DNA from: Primula veris
Taxonomy: Eukaryota > Streptophyta > Magnoliopsida > Ericales > Primulaceae
Assembly (NCBI GenBank): GCA_963682055.1
Contig: OY821747.1
Coordinates: 18,650,258 to 18,714,257 of the forward strand
DNA: 64,000 nucleotides
Direction: 5' to 3'
Shown: positions 33,613 through 45,367 of the stretch, in pieces
How the letters are laid out: the number at the start of each line of letters is the position of its first letter
How positions within the stretch are numbered: the stretch's first letter is position 1
The notes under the pieces: generated by a model
Database searches by the model: none
What the model saw: only the letters and a program-made list of their open reading frames with translations
What the model was told of the DNA's origin: nothing
Position numbers and translations under genes: made by a program

Positions 33613-34187
33613 TTATCTTAATATTTATTTATATCTTTCAACAAAAATGGAAGGCATGATTAGTTTTTTTTTCCTTTACCAATGCAGGGAGAACCCCGAG
33701 GTCTTCTCAATCCTAATATATATTAATATGAACGCTCTTATTCAACTTTGTGGGGGAAAAAAAATTAACTAATTACTTAGAACAAATAAATAAATTTAAT
33801 ACAAAACTTCACAAATATTGTATTTTACACAAACAAAAAACCATTAGGAAAATGATAAAAAAAAAAAACATATAGATATATATATATATATATATATTAC
33901 CATAATAATAACGTTTGATGCTCTTCACTTATCTTAATTTTTATATATCTTTCAACAAAAATGGAAGGCATGCATGATTGGTTTTTCTATTTTTCCTTTT
34001 GACCAATGCAGGGAGAACCCACATCGAGGTTTTCTCAAACCTAATACTATGAACGCTCTTATTCAACTTTGTGGGATAAATTGTTTTAAAACTAATTACT
34101 TTGAACAAATAAATAAATTTAATACAAAAATTACAAAACTTCCCAAGTATTGTATTTTACACACAAATTAAGACCATCAGGAAAATG
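33613..34187. repeat. Direct duplication, period 316 bp
   Basis: Copies at about 33613-33862 and 33929-34187 share TTTCAACAAAAATGGAAGGC, CAATGCAGGGAGAACCC and GAACGCTCTTATTCAACTTT. A TA microsatellite (about 33875-33898) lies between them and another (about 34187-34207) follows. Moderately diverged, with indels. Content unknown. Confidence 0.88.
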
Positions 34188-34207
34188 ATTATATATATAT
34201 ATATATA

Positions 34208-35007
34208 GGGGAAGGATAAATAGACACCATGAAAAACATCAAAGTAAACATTGTAATCTTGGCCATCCATTTCGATGGTGCAGATTAAAAGTTGGAAACT
34301 AAAATGGAAACTAATAAATACCATTTAACTATGGTTATGGTCTATGACTAATTACAAATTTTTATTCTGTTAACATACATGGACGTCCCCTTCCTTTTTT
34401 CTTTCATCTACCTTAACTTTGATATTTTTTTTTATCAAATACTTGTAAAAACCTATATTGGGGATGAATCCTCAACAGTGTATTATGGTATTGTTGAGTT
34501 TGTAGTGCAAGTTTTCTCTATTTTTTCATTTAGTATCTAAATAGTGGTTTTCTATAGAGTTTTTTTATACGAAAAATCGGGTTTTTATATATATATAAAC
34601 TTGCATAAAATCGAAGTTTTTCTAAAAATAATACTAGTAAAAATTTTAAACAGATATATTTCTTATGGTTCATAAAAATACAAATTAATTAAATCACCCA
34701 TTTAATATTTGGTCATTAACACCTAGTAAATGAATAAATCATAATCCACTTTTAGTGTATTCGTACTTAATGGGTTCATAAACTACATTTTTTATTAATG
34801 TACATGTTGTAATTTTTTGTAAGAAACATAAGGGGGAGTTAAAGAAATGGAAAGATAAACTATTTATTAATCACAGTTAACTATGGTAAAGTCATATAAG
34901 TTAGTTTTGTGTTTAATTTCTAACTTTTAATCTACACCATCGAAATGGAGGGCCAAGATTACGATGTTTACTTTGATGTTTTTCTTAGTGTCTATTTATC
35001 CTCCCCC
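34208..35007. mobile_element. Long-TIR non-autonomous DNA element (about 800 bp)
   Basis: About 100-bp terminal inverted repeats: left GGGGAAGGATAAATAGACAC with AACATCAAAGTAAACAT and TCCATTTCGATGGTG; right is the inverse with few differences. Flanked on both sides by TATATATA runs, which may be the target duplication. No transposase. Long TIRs with an AT-rich target suggest a Mutator-like (MULE) derivative; superfamily not certain. Confidence 0.8.
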
Positions 35008-35008
35008 A

Positions 35009-35039
<31 letters not shown>

Positions 35040-36487
35040 GACTGAATATTTTCACTCCTGCGTCTTTATTGGACAAAACAAATTCACTTTTTTGTATAGT
35101 ATTTTTCCAAAAAAAATCGGTCAATCATTGGAGCCGGTCGGTTGGCTTGGCTTGCCCGAGGAACAGCTCTAAACCTACTAAAACTCTTTGGTATAACTCT
35201 ACTGATTGTTGTCTACTCTATCTAAAGTTGTGACTCATAAAGTATATTCTGTAAAAAAATTATCGATTTGATCTTCTGTATATAAGTCGTATTTTACACA
35301 TCAAATCATTTACTATAAAAAAAATATACATTTACGTATCATAACTAAAATAACCTTATTTGGAACAAAGATCATAGGCATTCTCAAGTAAATCGTACAT
35401 TGTTAAAATTAAATACTAAAAACCATCATATCATCTCTTTCTTGTATCGGGAAATCCCAAAAAAAAATGTCACTTTTTAAATTATATTTTCAAAAACCTA
35501 ATATTTCCTTCAAAAAGATAACAGTCTCTCTATTGATCTCGAAACCACTACAATCTACCTCAGTTCTCTCTCTCCTTACTCGCACCCCACAACGTGACAA
35601 ATGATCGTTCGCATCGAGGGTGGTCAGACAATTCTCCTATGAAGTCGTCGGAAGTCTGGTAAAATGCATACACAATAGTGGACTACATACACTTTCATGG
35701 AAAGTGAATACTCTTTCTTCACGTGTATATTCTTTTTTTTTCTATCACCAGTGGTGTCAACGAGGTCCGACGAAGTGCATACCTTATCTTAAAGTGCATA
35801 CCTTATCTCGTCTTCATGAGGTCGACATATGTCCAACAAATTGTATATACATTCTTGAACTGCATACTCATTATTTTTGAAAGTGCATACCCTTTCGTCA
35901 TACCCTGTATACGCATTTGTCATCAAATGCACATTCATTCGTCATAAATTGCATACCAAATTTGTAACTGACGTAGATCAGGTGAGGTTAGCTGACGTCC
36001 GGTGAAGCTTCATTTGACCTTTGCTGTGATTGACAATTAGTGGGTATCTACTTTTTGGATTAGGTATGTAGGGCCGGTCGGTCCAAATTAAAATTGTGTC
36101 CAATTTACTCAAGACTGGAAGTGTATTACATATAAAGAAGGTACGCACGACATTTGCCACTTAACAGTATTAAAACTTTAAAACTAAAAATAGCAATTCA
36201 TTGATAAGACTAAACTAGACTAATATCAAAATTTTAAGTTCATTTTTTTTCATCAAAATATTGTAATGATTTGCTATCCAAGTTCGCATTTTTTTTATTA
36301 GAAATACCCACGAGCTATGTTTAAATTGGGCTTCTTTTGTTGCAGTTTAAACTCTAAATTATACGTAAACAGCACCATCAACTTCTTGTTTTCCCATTGC
36401 CATAGCGAAACACATATATATATAGATAAATAAATAAATGTTGGAAATTCACAGTCATAGCAACTTATATTTCTTTTAAATATCTCT
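35008..36487. other. AT-rich DNA with scattered GTGCATAC motifs (35640-35960)
   Basis: No gene supported. Between about 35660 and 35955 the motif (A)AGTGCATAC or a close variant (TTGCATACC, CTGCATACT) recurs about every 20-40 bp. The same GTGCAT core builds the minisatellite at 37.26-37.94 kb. Confidence 0.5.
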
Positions 36488-36490
36488 ATA

Positions 36491-36682
36491 CACTATAAAA
36501 TAATGTTTGATTTAGTGAGAGTCAAAAGTTGTCACAAGCTTGTCGCTAATTTAAAAAGCTGTCACAAATCTGTCGCAAATTGACTAAACTGTCACAAAAC
36601 CGTCACAAAACCGTCGCTAATAAGCTCGTAACAAAAAATACCGTCACTAATCCCGTCGTTATTTGAGTATTTTTTTGTAGTG
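36491..36682. mobile_element. CACTA-type MITE (192 bp)
   Basis: Starts CACTATAAAATAA and ends, inverted, CACTACAAAAAAA; ATA stands on both sides (36488-36490, 36683-36685), the 3-bp target duplication expected for CACTA elements. The interior has repeated (T)GTCACAAA/CCGTCGCTAA blocks as in many plant CACTA ends. Confidence 0.82.
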
Positions 36683-36699
36683 ATAAGTTCACATTCCCC

Positions 36700-37260
36700 A
36701 TAAATAGCACTTTTTAATTATTTATTTATTTACCTAAACGTCATCATACAACTCAAAACATAATACACATATTTTATCTCTCTAGAAACCTCAAAAAATA
36801 GTTTTAAATTACAAGAAAATTCTATAAAACCGAAAAAAATCATTAAAAAAATGGAAAAAAACATGAAAAAAAATATATAAAATCACAAAAATCACAAAAA
36901 ATTATTAAAAAATCACAAAAAATTATTTCAAAAATCGCAAAAATTATTTAAAAAAATTGAAAAATATCAAACAAAAAAAAATGTATTTTTAAAAAAAATC
37001 ATAGAAAATGGAAAATATAACAAAAAAATGTATTTTATAAAAAAAAACATATTTTTTCTAAAAAAAACTCACAAAAAAGGGAAAAAATCAGAAACTTTTT
37101 AAAAAATTACAAATAAATTATCAAAAAAATGTTTTTTTGTGTCAAGATATCACTTTTTACAATGAAAATGTTGTTTTCTAATAAAAAAAACTGTTTTCCC
37201 ATCAAAAAGTGATTTTTTTCACCAAAAAGTGTTTTTTCATGGAAAAGTGGCCTTTTTTAA
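36700..37260. repeat. A-rich low-complexity tract
   Basis: Mostly AAAAAATCACAAAAA- and TTTTTT-type sequence with no coding signal. It leads directly into the minisatellite. Confidence 0.7.
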
Positions 37261-37264
37261 TTTA

Positions 37265-37935
37265 AATGAGCTGAAAGTGCATATAATTCAGTCAAAAGCG
37301 TATATAATTTAATAAAAGTGCATATAGTTCAGTTGAAAGTGCATATAGTTAGTCGAAAATGCATATAGTTGAGTCGAAAGTGTATTCAATTCGGCTGAAA
37401 GTACATCTAGTTCTGTTAAAAGTGCATATAATTTAGTCAAAAGTAAATATAGTTTAATAAAAGTGTGTATGCATATAGTTCAACTACAAGTGCATCTGGT
37501 TCAGCTGAAAATACATATGGTTCAGCTAAAAGTGCATCTCATTTAGTCGAAAGTAAATATAGTTAAGTCAAAAGTGCATATAGTCCTGTCGAAAATGAAT
37601 ATAGTGCAGTCGAAAATGCATATGGTTCAGCCAAAAGTGCATATAATTCAATAAAAGTGCATATAGTTCGGTCTAAAGTGCATCTTGTTCAGCTGAAAAA
37701 TGCATCTAGTTCATCTGAAAATACGTGCATCTGGTTCAGCCAAAAGTCCATATAGTTCAATAAAAGTGCATTTGGTTAGCTAAAAATGTATATAGTTCAA
37801 TAAAAGTGCATCTGGTTCAGCTGAAAGTGCATCTGCTTTAACTGAAAGTGCATCTAGTTCAGCTAAAAGTGCATCTAGTTCAGCTGAAAGTGCATATAGT
37901 TTAGTCAAAAGTGCATATAGTTTAGTGTAAATTGC
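37265..37935. repeat. Minisatellite, about 22-bp unit AAAAGTGCATATAGTTCAGTCG
   Basis: About 30 degenerate units in a row. The consensus core GTGCAT(A/C)TAGTTCAG is preceded by (C/T)(G/A)AAA. Units vary between 'ATATAGTTCAGTC' and 'ATCTGGTTCAGCT' types, which are intermingled. No ORF of note. Confidence 0.92.
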
Positions 37936-38189
37936 TTAATGTTTAATATAAACACAACATAATTCACAAAAAAAATTGCATATACTTTACTTTGAATTAT
38001 AAAAAAAAAAAAATCAGATGGACTCGAACCACCAATCACTTGAAACCAAACAAAAAGAAAATTCGGTAATTGCAGCAATGACTAAACATCAAACTAATTT
38101 ATTAGATTTTAAGGGAAATTACATTTTTCAGGAAAAAAGCAATGACTTGTGTCAAAATAAAAACGAGCACAGTTTCAGTCTCAAACAAA

Positions 38190-38500
38190 CTCTGATTCGT
38201 ACCAAAATCGAAGTGCATTTCAGCCCCAAAATGGGTATAGTTTCATCCCCAAGGGGCTCTGTTTTTGACCTAAAACAGCCTCTATTTTACCCCTAAAGCA
38301 GACTACGTTTTCAGCCCAAAATAGTGCCAGTTTCAACCCAAAAATATCTATGTTTCAGTCCCGAAATAAGTTTTGTTTCAGTCCCGAAATGGGCTCCATT
38401 TTAGGCCAAAACTAACTCTGTTTTAGCCCAAAACTAACTCTATTTTAGCCCTGAAACAGTCTGCATTTCAGCCCAAAAAAGAACTCATTTCCAAAAAAAA
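38190..38500. repeat. Minisatellite, about 22-25-bp unit TTTCAGCCC(A)AAA...CTC
   Basis: Roughly 12 irregular units of the type (G)TTT(C/T)AG(C/T)CC(C/G)AAA followed by 8-10 variable bases. The open stretch at 38018-38296 is a by-product of this repeat and not called as a gene. Confidence 0.8.
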
Positions 38501-38729
38501 AAATTGAAAACTCATACAAAATGAATAAAAAACTGCATCCAAACAAAACTGACGAGTTCAATTATCCACTATAATTTAAAGAACTAAATATCTAAATAAC
38601 AAAAAAAAAAAAAAAGAACATCCAAACAATCTAAAACAATCCAATTTTATCTAAAATCTAAAGAATTGCATGAAATGAAAAATTACACACATAAACCATC
38701 AGTAATCGTTATCTTAAGCCTTCAAACGG

Positions 38730-39000
38730 CCTCCGATTAAACCCAAACTCAGAATCCATATTAGTCTAAAATCTAGCTTGTTTCAGCTCAAAATGGTCTC
38801 AATTTCAACCTTAAAGCAGCCTCCGATTTAGCCTTAACTCGGAGTCCATATCAGTCCAAAATAGAGCTCTGTTTCGGCCCAAAACGGACTCTATTACAGC
38901 CCTAAAATAACCTCCGATTAAGCCCAAACTCGGAGCCCATATTAGTCTGAAATTGAGCTCTGTTTCAGACTAAAACGTCCCTCTTTCAGCCCAAAAGGGA
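38730..39000. repeat. Higher-order tandem repeat, 90-bp unit, three copies
   Basis: Units start CCTCCGATT at 38730, 38820 and 38911. Each includes AA(C)TC(G/A)GAG(T/C)CCATAT and a TTTC(A/G)G(C/A)(C/T) block of the shorter repeat at 38.2-38.5 kb, so the 90-bp unit seems to be built from four of the 22-25-bp units. Confidence 0.85.
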
Positions 39001-39435
39001 TTCAAATTAGCCTTAAAACGGCCTGACAAACCCATGACAAAGGCGCGTTCCAAATAAAACTTTAACCGACAAACATAATTTACAATGAAACCGACAAGTC
39101 TAAGCAGCTAAATAAGCCTCTAATAGGTGGTTCTTCTAATGAGTAACTGGCATGAGTAAATAGCTTTAAAATATAGGGAAATAGCTAACAAAAAAATTGA
39201 ATTATAAAAAATGACACTCAAGAGACAAGAAGAGAGGCAAACTAGAGCACAATTTCCCTAAATAAAATTCTAAAATTATGATAGCTCGTAAAATCCTATG
39301 ACATACCAAAAAATTAAACAAAATATATATAATAAAATAATAAAAAATTGAAGATGTAACAAAAATTCCCAAACTACACAAACATGAAGATCAACGGTCA
39401 CCTTTTCAGTTTCTGGCTTTGAACACTCCGTACAA

Positions 39436-42400
39436 TGATTCGACCTAGAATATATCATTTTAAGGCCTTATTTATAGCATTAAATCCAACTTTACATTTC
39501 GTAAATAGGTGTTTTTATGCCAATTTACTATCTTTATGTATTTTGGAGTCGTTTATGTATTTATATGTGAAAATTGCCCTTTTTAGGTGCAAATATGTGA
39601 AAAAATAAAATGAAAGGACTCAAGACGCAAGTAGGAGGAACTAAATGACCTAAAATAAGACAATAATAAACTTATATTCGGTCAACAATGCTAGAATTGG
39701 GAAACAGGGAATAAATCTAACCAAAAAGGAAATAAATTCAGTTTTCCGCCAGATGATTCGAATCAAGACAGCTTATTCGAATAAGAAGATCTTCCACCGG
39801 CATAAATCAATGATGTGTTGTAATTTTATTGGCCAAACAGTGTCTTATTCGAATAAGACCATCTTATTCGAATAAGCAAATTTTAGGAATTAATTCTTGA
39901 TTTTTCTCAGCTGAGCACTATAACTAATAGTTGTTTTGTTGTGATTTTTTAAGCTCTGCCTCCGGGCAGAAACCCGTAATTCAATATAATCTCTCTTTAA
40001 TTATTATCGTTATTTCTTTTATGTTATGTCTTTCTTCACAACACGATGTCTCACCCTTATAAGCATCGTTCCTTCTCCTTTTATTGAGATCATGGTGATT
40101 TATTCTCTCTAAACTCTGCTTACTCGATAATATCCTTCTATCCCTATTCTTCTTTTATTTAACTGTTTATATTTATCTTTATACTTTTTATTATTGCTTT
40201 AGTATAGATTTAGTTTATTTATGGTATGGTGATGAATAAAGATTGACAACCTTTATTTAAGTTATATCATTGTTTTATTAGTTTATATTAAACAACAAAC
40301 AGGCACGAGCCATATCGTTATAAAAAAATTAGAAAACTTGTGTTTAAATATAATTGATTTTGTGTGTTGAGTTTTCAACTCAGCATGAGTTCTTATAGAG
40401 ACCCTAACATAGTTTGTTCTCAAACCAATAGAACCTACCCCTTAGACCCCCTTGCAAGTGAGTGTTTAGTTTTAGAGACCCCAAGTTTTTAGACCAAGCT
40501 TGTTGGGGTGTTATTGATGGAAAATAGCGATACCACAAGACTTCGGAAGCTCTGGATGATGTTATCAAAAAAATATCAAGAGATGATGCTAGATGAATAA
40601 AACGAAAGGATGAACAAAGTTGAGGAGGTTAAAAAGACGAAATTAGGAGAGGAGGGTAATAATGAGTCTATTGTGAGGATGTGCAATGAATTAGAAAAGG
40701 AAGATGAAAATAAGATCGATAATGTAGGTAGTCGTAATACGAGAATGATGGAGGAAAGTCGAACAATGAGAGATGAACAAGACTTTGTACCCCAATCTCG
40801 CCCTTAACATTTGTCTTTACTTAAATTTCGATATACCCGTAAAAATCCTTCCTATAATCATAAAAGACTGCACCCTTATCTTTCTAAATCAACTCCTAAG
40901 AAGCAATCAATTGTCCTACCTATAGATATGCATATCCAATCTAAAGAGATAGAACTCAAAGGAGATGAGTTATTCGAAAACCACTGATGGTCGCTCAAGC
41001 TAAAAAGACGGTGAAGACAAGAGATGAACCAAACAAGTTAAGGGATTATGAAATTAATAAGGGGAAAATATAACACTTAAAGAGGAGTTTAAGGAAGAAC
41101 ACTTAGTTAGATTTATTAAGGAGCTCATAGGATTGTTTGAGGCGAATAAAGATCCTTTGGTAGGATCTGACGTAAATAAGGATATTAAAGTGGAGTTTCA
41201 GGATAATCTCATAGTTAGAGTTGTGGAGGAGATCATGAATATGAAGGAGTGTGAGTCATGTATCACCGTGATACAGTGGACAAGAATGGCTATGGAAAGG
41301 ACCCTAAGTAGGAAAGGGGATTCTTTGTGTTGTCTTGCCATGGGAGGTTGTTAACCATTCAATGTTTAAATCTGAAAAAGTCATCTTTTGTAAAGTTAAG
41401 CAAGTGCAGATTATAGCCCATGACCCCTGTGAAACACTCTTATAGGAAAAGAGGAAAATCTAGTCAAATGAGAGGTAAGATAAAAGTTATTGATTCGAAA
41501 ACTTGACCATCTAAAGAAGCCCAAGAGACCTCTCGACAAGAATGAAGCGAGATCATAACCAACCGCGTATGGAATAATAAAGTGTCCAAATTGTTGAAGA
41601 AGAAAGTGTGGCGAATCTTGTTTAGTATACCGCCTGATAGAGGTAAGTAAAGTTGGTGTTTCTAATCGTTTAATTTTTTTTAAAAAGGGCCAGCAATCTA
41701 TTTTTTATTTTATTTATGATTTATATATAATGTGTAGTCATGTGTTTGAATCTGCGTGTAGTTTTTAGTTTTTTTCATGACATCAATGTTGTTTTAATGA
41801 TCTCTCTAGTCAGTGAGGAAACTGTCTGAGCTAGTTGGTGGGTGAGATACATCACCGTTGATTGCATGTTAAATGGGGATAATTTTTCAAAATTTTACTT
41901 GCTTTTTGTGTCAAAAACCCCCATATTTTTATTTTATTTTCTATGTATCTCTCACTTGATAGAGTTTTTAAAGAGTTGATATTATTAAATATGAATTTCT
42001 TCTCCACATGCGTTTCATGTTTTTTTGTGAGTTGTTCTTTTAGACGGTTCATTATGGAAAATAGAATCAAAATTGCAAGAAATACAGCATTGGAATACAA
42101 GGAATGAATATAGAGTTTAGCTAGCGATATCTTCCAATAGTCTATGCTCTTTAATGCGACATTGCACACTAAGTTGTATTCAATCTATAAACTCCTCCTT
42201 TTATTATTTTTGTCTATTATGTTCGCGTTTTGTTGATAATTGTGTTAGGATTGCATGTGTCACATTTTGCATGATAAATTGGAAAAGAAAAAATAGGAAA
42301 ACTATTCTTATTCTTGAACATGTGGCGAGAATTTGGAAACCGGAAAATACTAGCTCATATCACTTTATGGTTTTAAATATTTAGATACGACTGGTTTGTT

Positions 42401-44507
42401 ATTAATTATTCTGCTCACACCAATTTAGGGAGGTTGAATATTGTATAAGGTGCATGCTAAATATATTCTAATAGTTTATTAATGATTATCAAATTTTATG
42501 CGACAGTACCTAAAAATTGCAAATAAGATCTGTTTTATAAAACCTAATTTATTACTTGGTTATATGAAGTGGGTCTGGCTTGGTTATGCTTTCCCTGCGA
42601 CTCTGTTTAGGGAGTGGATCATTCTGTTTTGTTTTGCGACCACATAGCCTTCATGGCATATATATAGAATAATTTGGCCAGAATAAGAATCTGTAGCAAT
42701 GCCTAATAAGTCTTCATTTGCACATAAGTGTGAACTGAGATTGAGTGAACATCATTCTAGGTTTAGCACTTACTTGATTTATGAGTTGATACGGTTGAAT
42801 ACCTTCAGTGATGCTTAAATACATGTAAACAAAGGAGATATAATAACCTTCTAGTACTCATAAGTTGAGTAGGGAAATTTAAGGATAGATAACATGGAAA
42901 AATCCCGATGGTATAAGGAGGAATGGTGTAGTTAAATTGTTAGGGGATAAAAGAAGCTAAAGTGCTCAAATAAAAGCCAAGGGGCTAAGAAAAAATAAAT
43001 TAAAAAGAAGCCTAGTAGCTCAAAAGCCAAATCATTTGTGGATTCGCGAGTATAAAAAACTGAATCTGTTAAGCGAAGTAGCATGGAGGTATGCATATTA
43101 TCTTATTTTGATAAAAGCCAAGTAATAGTCAATTTTAATAAAATGGTGATTTGCAAATGTTTTCTCAAAATAACTGTCGAACTACGGAATAGCGAATATA
43201 CACTTGACGGTAAATGAACCAACGACATATGCAATGTTAGACCAAACTATTTTTGGACCGATAGGCATTTCTAACAACAAACCCTAACTATCTTTAAAGA
43301 TCTTACCATGCTTTGATATAACTTGGAAATATTTTACACTTACTTGCATCCGTGTTATCTCGTAAGAATGGGGAGACATAACTGTTTGTGGGTGTCGTTC
43401 TAGTAAACCCTCACGAGACTATAACTCGTCCTTTTACTCTTTAAAGGTTAAATGCTTGTTGCACATGATAAGTGCAACCGTGATTCCTATGAAAGTGAGT
43501 TAACATTTTATTTTTTATTGTTTTATTATTTAGATAATCATTTTACTCCACCTAATTACCTCTTGCAACACTCGAGGGCGAGTATCGAGCTAGGTGGGTG
43601 TGTGATTTGACCAAGAATATGTTATTTTAAAGCCTTATATATAGTATTAAATCCAACTTTACATAGCGTAAATAGGTGTTTTTATGCCAATTTACTATAT
43701 TTATGTGTTTTAAAGTCGTTTATGTATTTATATGTAAAAATTGTCCTTTTTAAGTGCAAATATATGAAGAAATGAAATGAAAGGACTCAAGACACAAGTT
43801 AGAGGAGCTAAAAGACCTAAAAGAAGATAATAATAAACTTATATTCGGTCAACTATGCTAGAATTGGGGAGAAAGAAATAAATCTAACCAAAAATGAAAT
43901 AAATTCAGTTTTCCACTAGATGATTCGAATCAAGACTGGTTATTCGAATAAGAACATTTTCCACCGCCATAAATCAATGACGTGTCGCAATTTTATTGGC
44001 CAAACATTTCCTTATTCGAATAAGACCCTCTTATTCGAATAAGCGAAGTTTAGGAATTAGCTTCTCAAATTTTCTGAGCTAATCACTATAAATACTAGTT
44101 GTTTGGTTGTGAGTTTTTAAACTCTGCCTCTGGGTAAAAACCCGTAATTCAATATAATCTCTCTTTAATTATTATCGTTCTTTCTTCCCATCACGATACC
44201 TCACCCTTATGAGTATCGTTCCTTCTCTTTTTATTGAAATCATAGTGGTTTATTCTCTCTAAACTCCGCTTACTCGGTAATATACTTCTATCCCTATTCT
44301 CCTTTTATTTAATTATTTATATTTATCTTTATTCTTTTTATTATTGCTTTAGTATAGATTTAGTTTATTTGTGCTATAGTGATGAATAGAGATTGACAAT
44401 CTTTATTTAAGCTATATCATTGTTTTATTAGTTTATATTAAACGACAAACGGGCGTGAGTCATATCATTATAAAAAAAGTAGAAAACTTGTGTTTAAATA
44501 TAATTGA
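39436..44507 (+). mobile_element. LTR retrotransposon, old, lacking recognisable gag-pol
   Basis: Direct repeats of about 0.9 kb (39436 to about 40357; 43603 to about 44507) enclose 3.2 kb. LTR starts are TGATTCGACC and TGATTTGACC, similar to the LTR at 10470. A purine-rich GAGGGCGAGTATCGAGCTAG ends just before the right LTR and fits a polypurine tract region. LTRs share GTAAATAGGTGTTTTTATGCC and palindromic CTTATTCGAATAAG motifs. Substitutions and indels between the LTRs suggest an old insertion. Exact outer ends and target duplication are not resolved. Confidence 0.72.
40358..43602 (+). other. Interior of the 39.4-44.5 kb element, degenerate
   Basis: Two short charged open stretches on the plus strand (40610-40807, 65 codons; 41133-41354, 73 codons) could be gag leftovers or chance. 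No protease, RT or integrase motif is visible, so the element was non-autonomous or has lost them. The rest is AT-rich without signals I can support. Confidence 0.45.
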
Positions 44508-45068
44508 ATTGTTTTACATAATTTCATGGGTGAACTCCTACTTGCTACGATAATATAAATTTTATTACTACGGTTGGCCCTATTACTATTGCTAGGAAAA
44601 AAAGTTTTATTTTTAATAACACATTTTTAAGCCGACCATACAACGCTTATCTCATAATTACTCGACGGAAACGGCACTGAATCATAGGTCGAGTTGTTGG
44701 TGGTGTGATTCTCTTTCTCTCTAAGATGCTATGTATGCAAGTGAGTGTGTACATATTGTGTTGTGAGATGTATGAATGAGTGGGTGGTAGGCTGCTTTTT
44801 ATAGACTCTATGAAAACCGCAACCATAAATTGGTCATTTAATCCCGGATATTACACCCCTCAATATCCGCTCATTGAATTCTAAAATCGCAACACTTAAT
44901 ATGCAATTGATCTCATTAAATGCGGACGTTGCAAGTTGATGAGAATTGCAAGGACCAAACTTGTAAATTTCATAAATTTCAAGATGGTATGTCTCACTCC
45001 TTTGTATCAAAACAGGACCGGAACCGGATAAGGACACGGACGCGACAAAAACGCGTAAAACACAAACC
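44508..45068 (-). promoter_or_regulatory. Promoter-like sequence without a gene
   Basis: On the minus strand a strong TATA box (TATAAAAAG, near 44798) is followed by a C/A-rich leader-like stretch (CACCCACTCATTCATAC) and a pyrimidine/purine run; the next ATG (about 44680) opens only a dozen codons. It may be the U3/R part of a truncated LTR or the severed promoter of a lost gene. Confidence 0.3.
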
Positions 45069-45134
45069 CAATACTTTTTGATAAAATGGTTTGTTCCTTG
45101 ACACTTTTTTATGATCGTCTTTTTTTTTTAATTA

Positions 45135-45365
45135 CTCCATTCTCAATTGATTGTCGTCTATGAAATTACATGTAATTTTGACCGGTTTATAACATGTATC
45201 AAAATTATCGAAATAAAAATTTTCAAAATTAAATCATATAATTTAATGTTTGAACTATATGATTAACTTTTAAATAAATTCATTCCGACAATTTTAATAA
45301 AAGTTATTGGCCGGTCAAAATTGTACGTAATTTTGTATTGGACAATTAATTGGAAACGGATGGAG
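45135..45365. mobile_element. Stowaway-like MITE (231 bp)
   Basis: Terminal inverted repeats CTCCATTCTCAATTGATTGTC and, inverted, CTCCATCCGTTTCCAATTAAT; TA on both sides (45133-45134, 45366-45367). Subterminal inverted blocks ACATGTAATTTTGACCGG/CCGGTCAAAATTGTACGT would fold the whole element into a hairpin. Tc1/mariner-type MITE. Confidence 0.85.
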
Positions 45366-45367
45366 TA

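Noticed and set aside
35723..35947. 74-codon plus-strand frame
   Set aside because: Lies in the GTGCATAC-rich segment; repeated CI-L-like residues reflect the DNA motif.
38018..38296. 92-codon open frame
   Set aside because: Composed of minisatellite units; the peptide repeats with the DNA period and has no recognisable fold.
36700..39000. CRISPR-like array
   Set aside because: Repeats are degenerate, contiguous and without unique spacers; the DNA is plant nuclear.
41852..42384. Open frames of 105 and 76 codons
   Set aside because: AT-rich composition, no motif, inside a decayed LTR element; not supported as genes.
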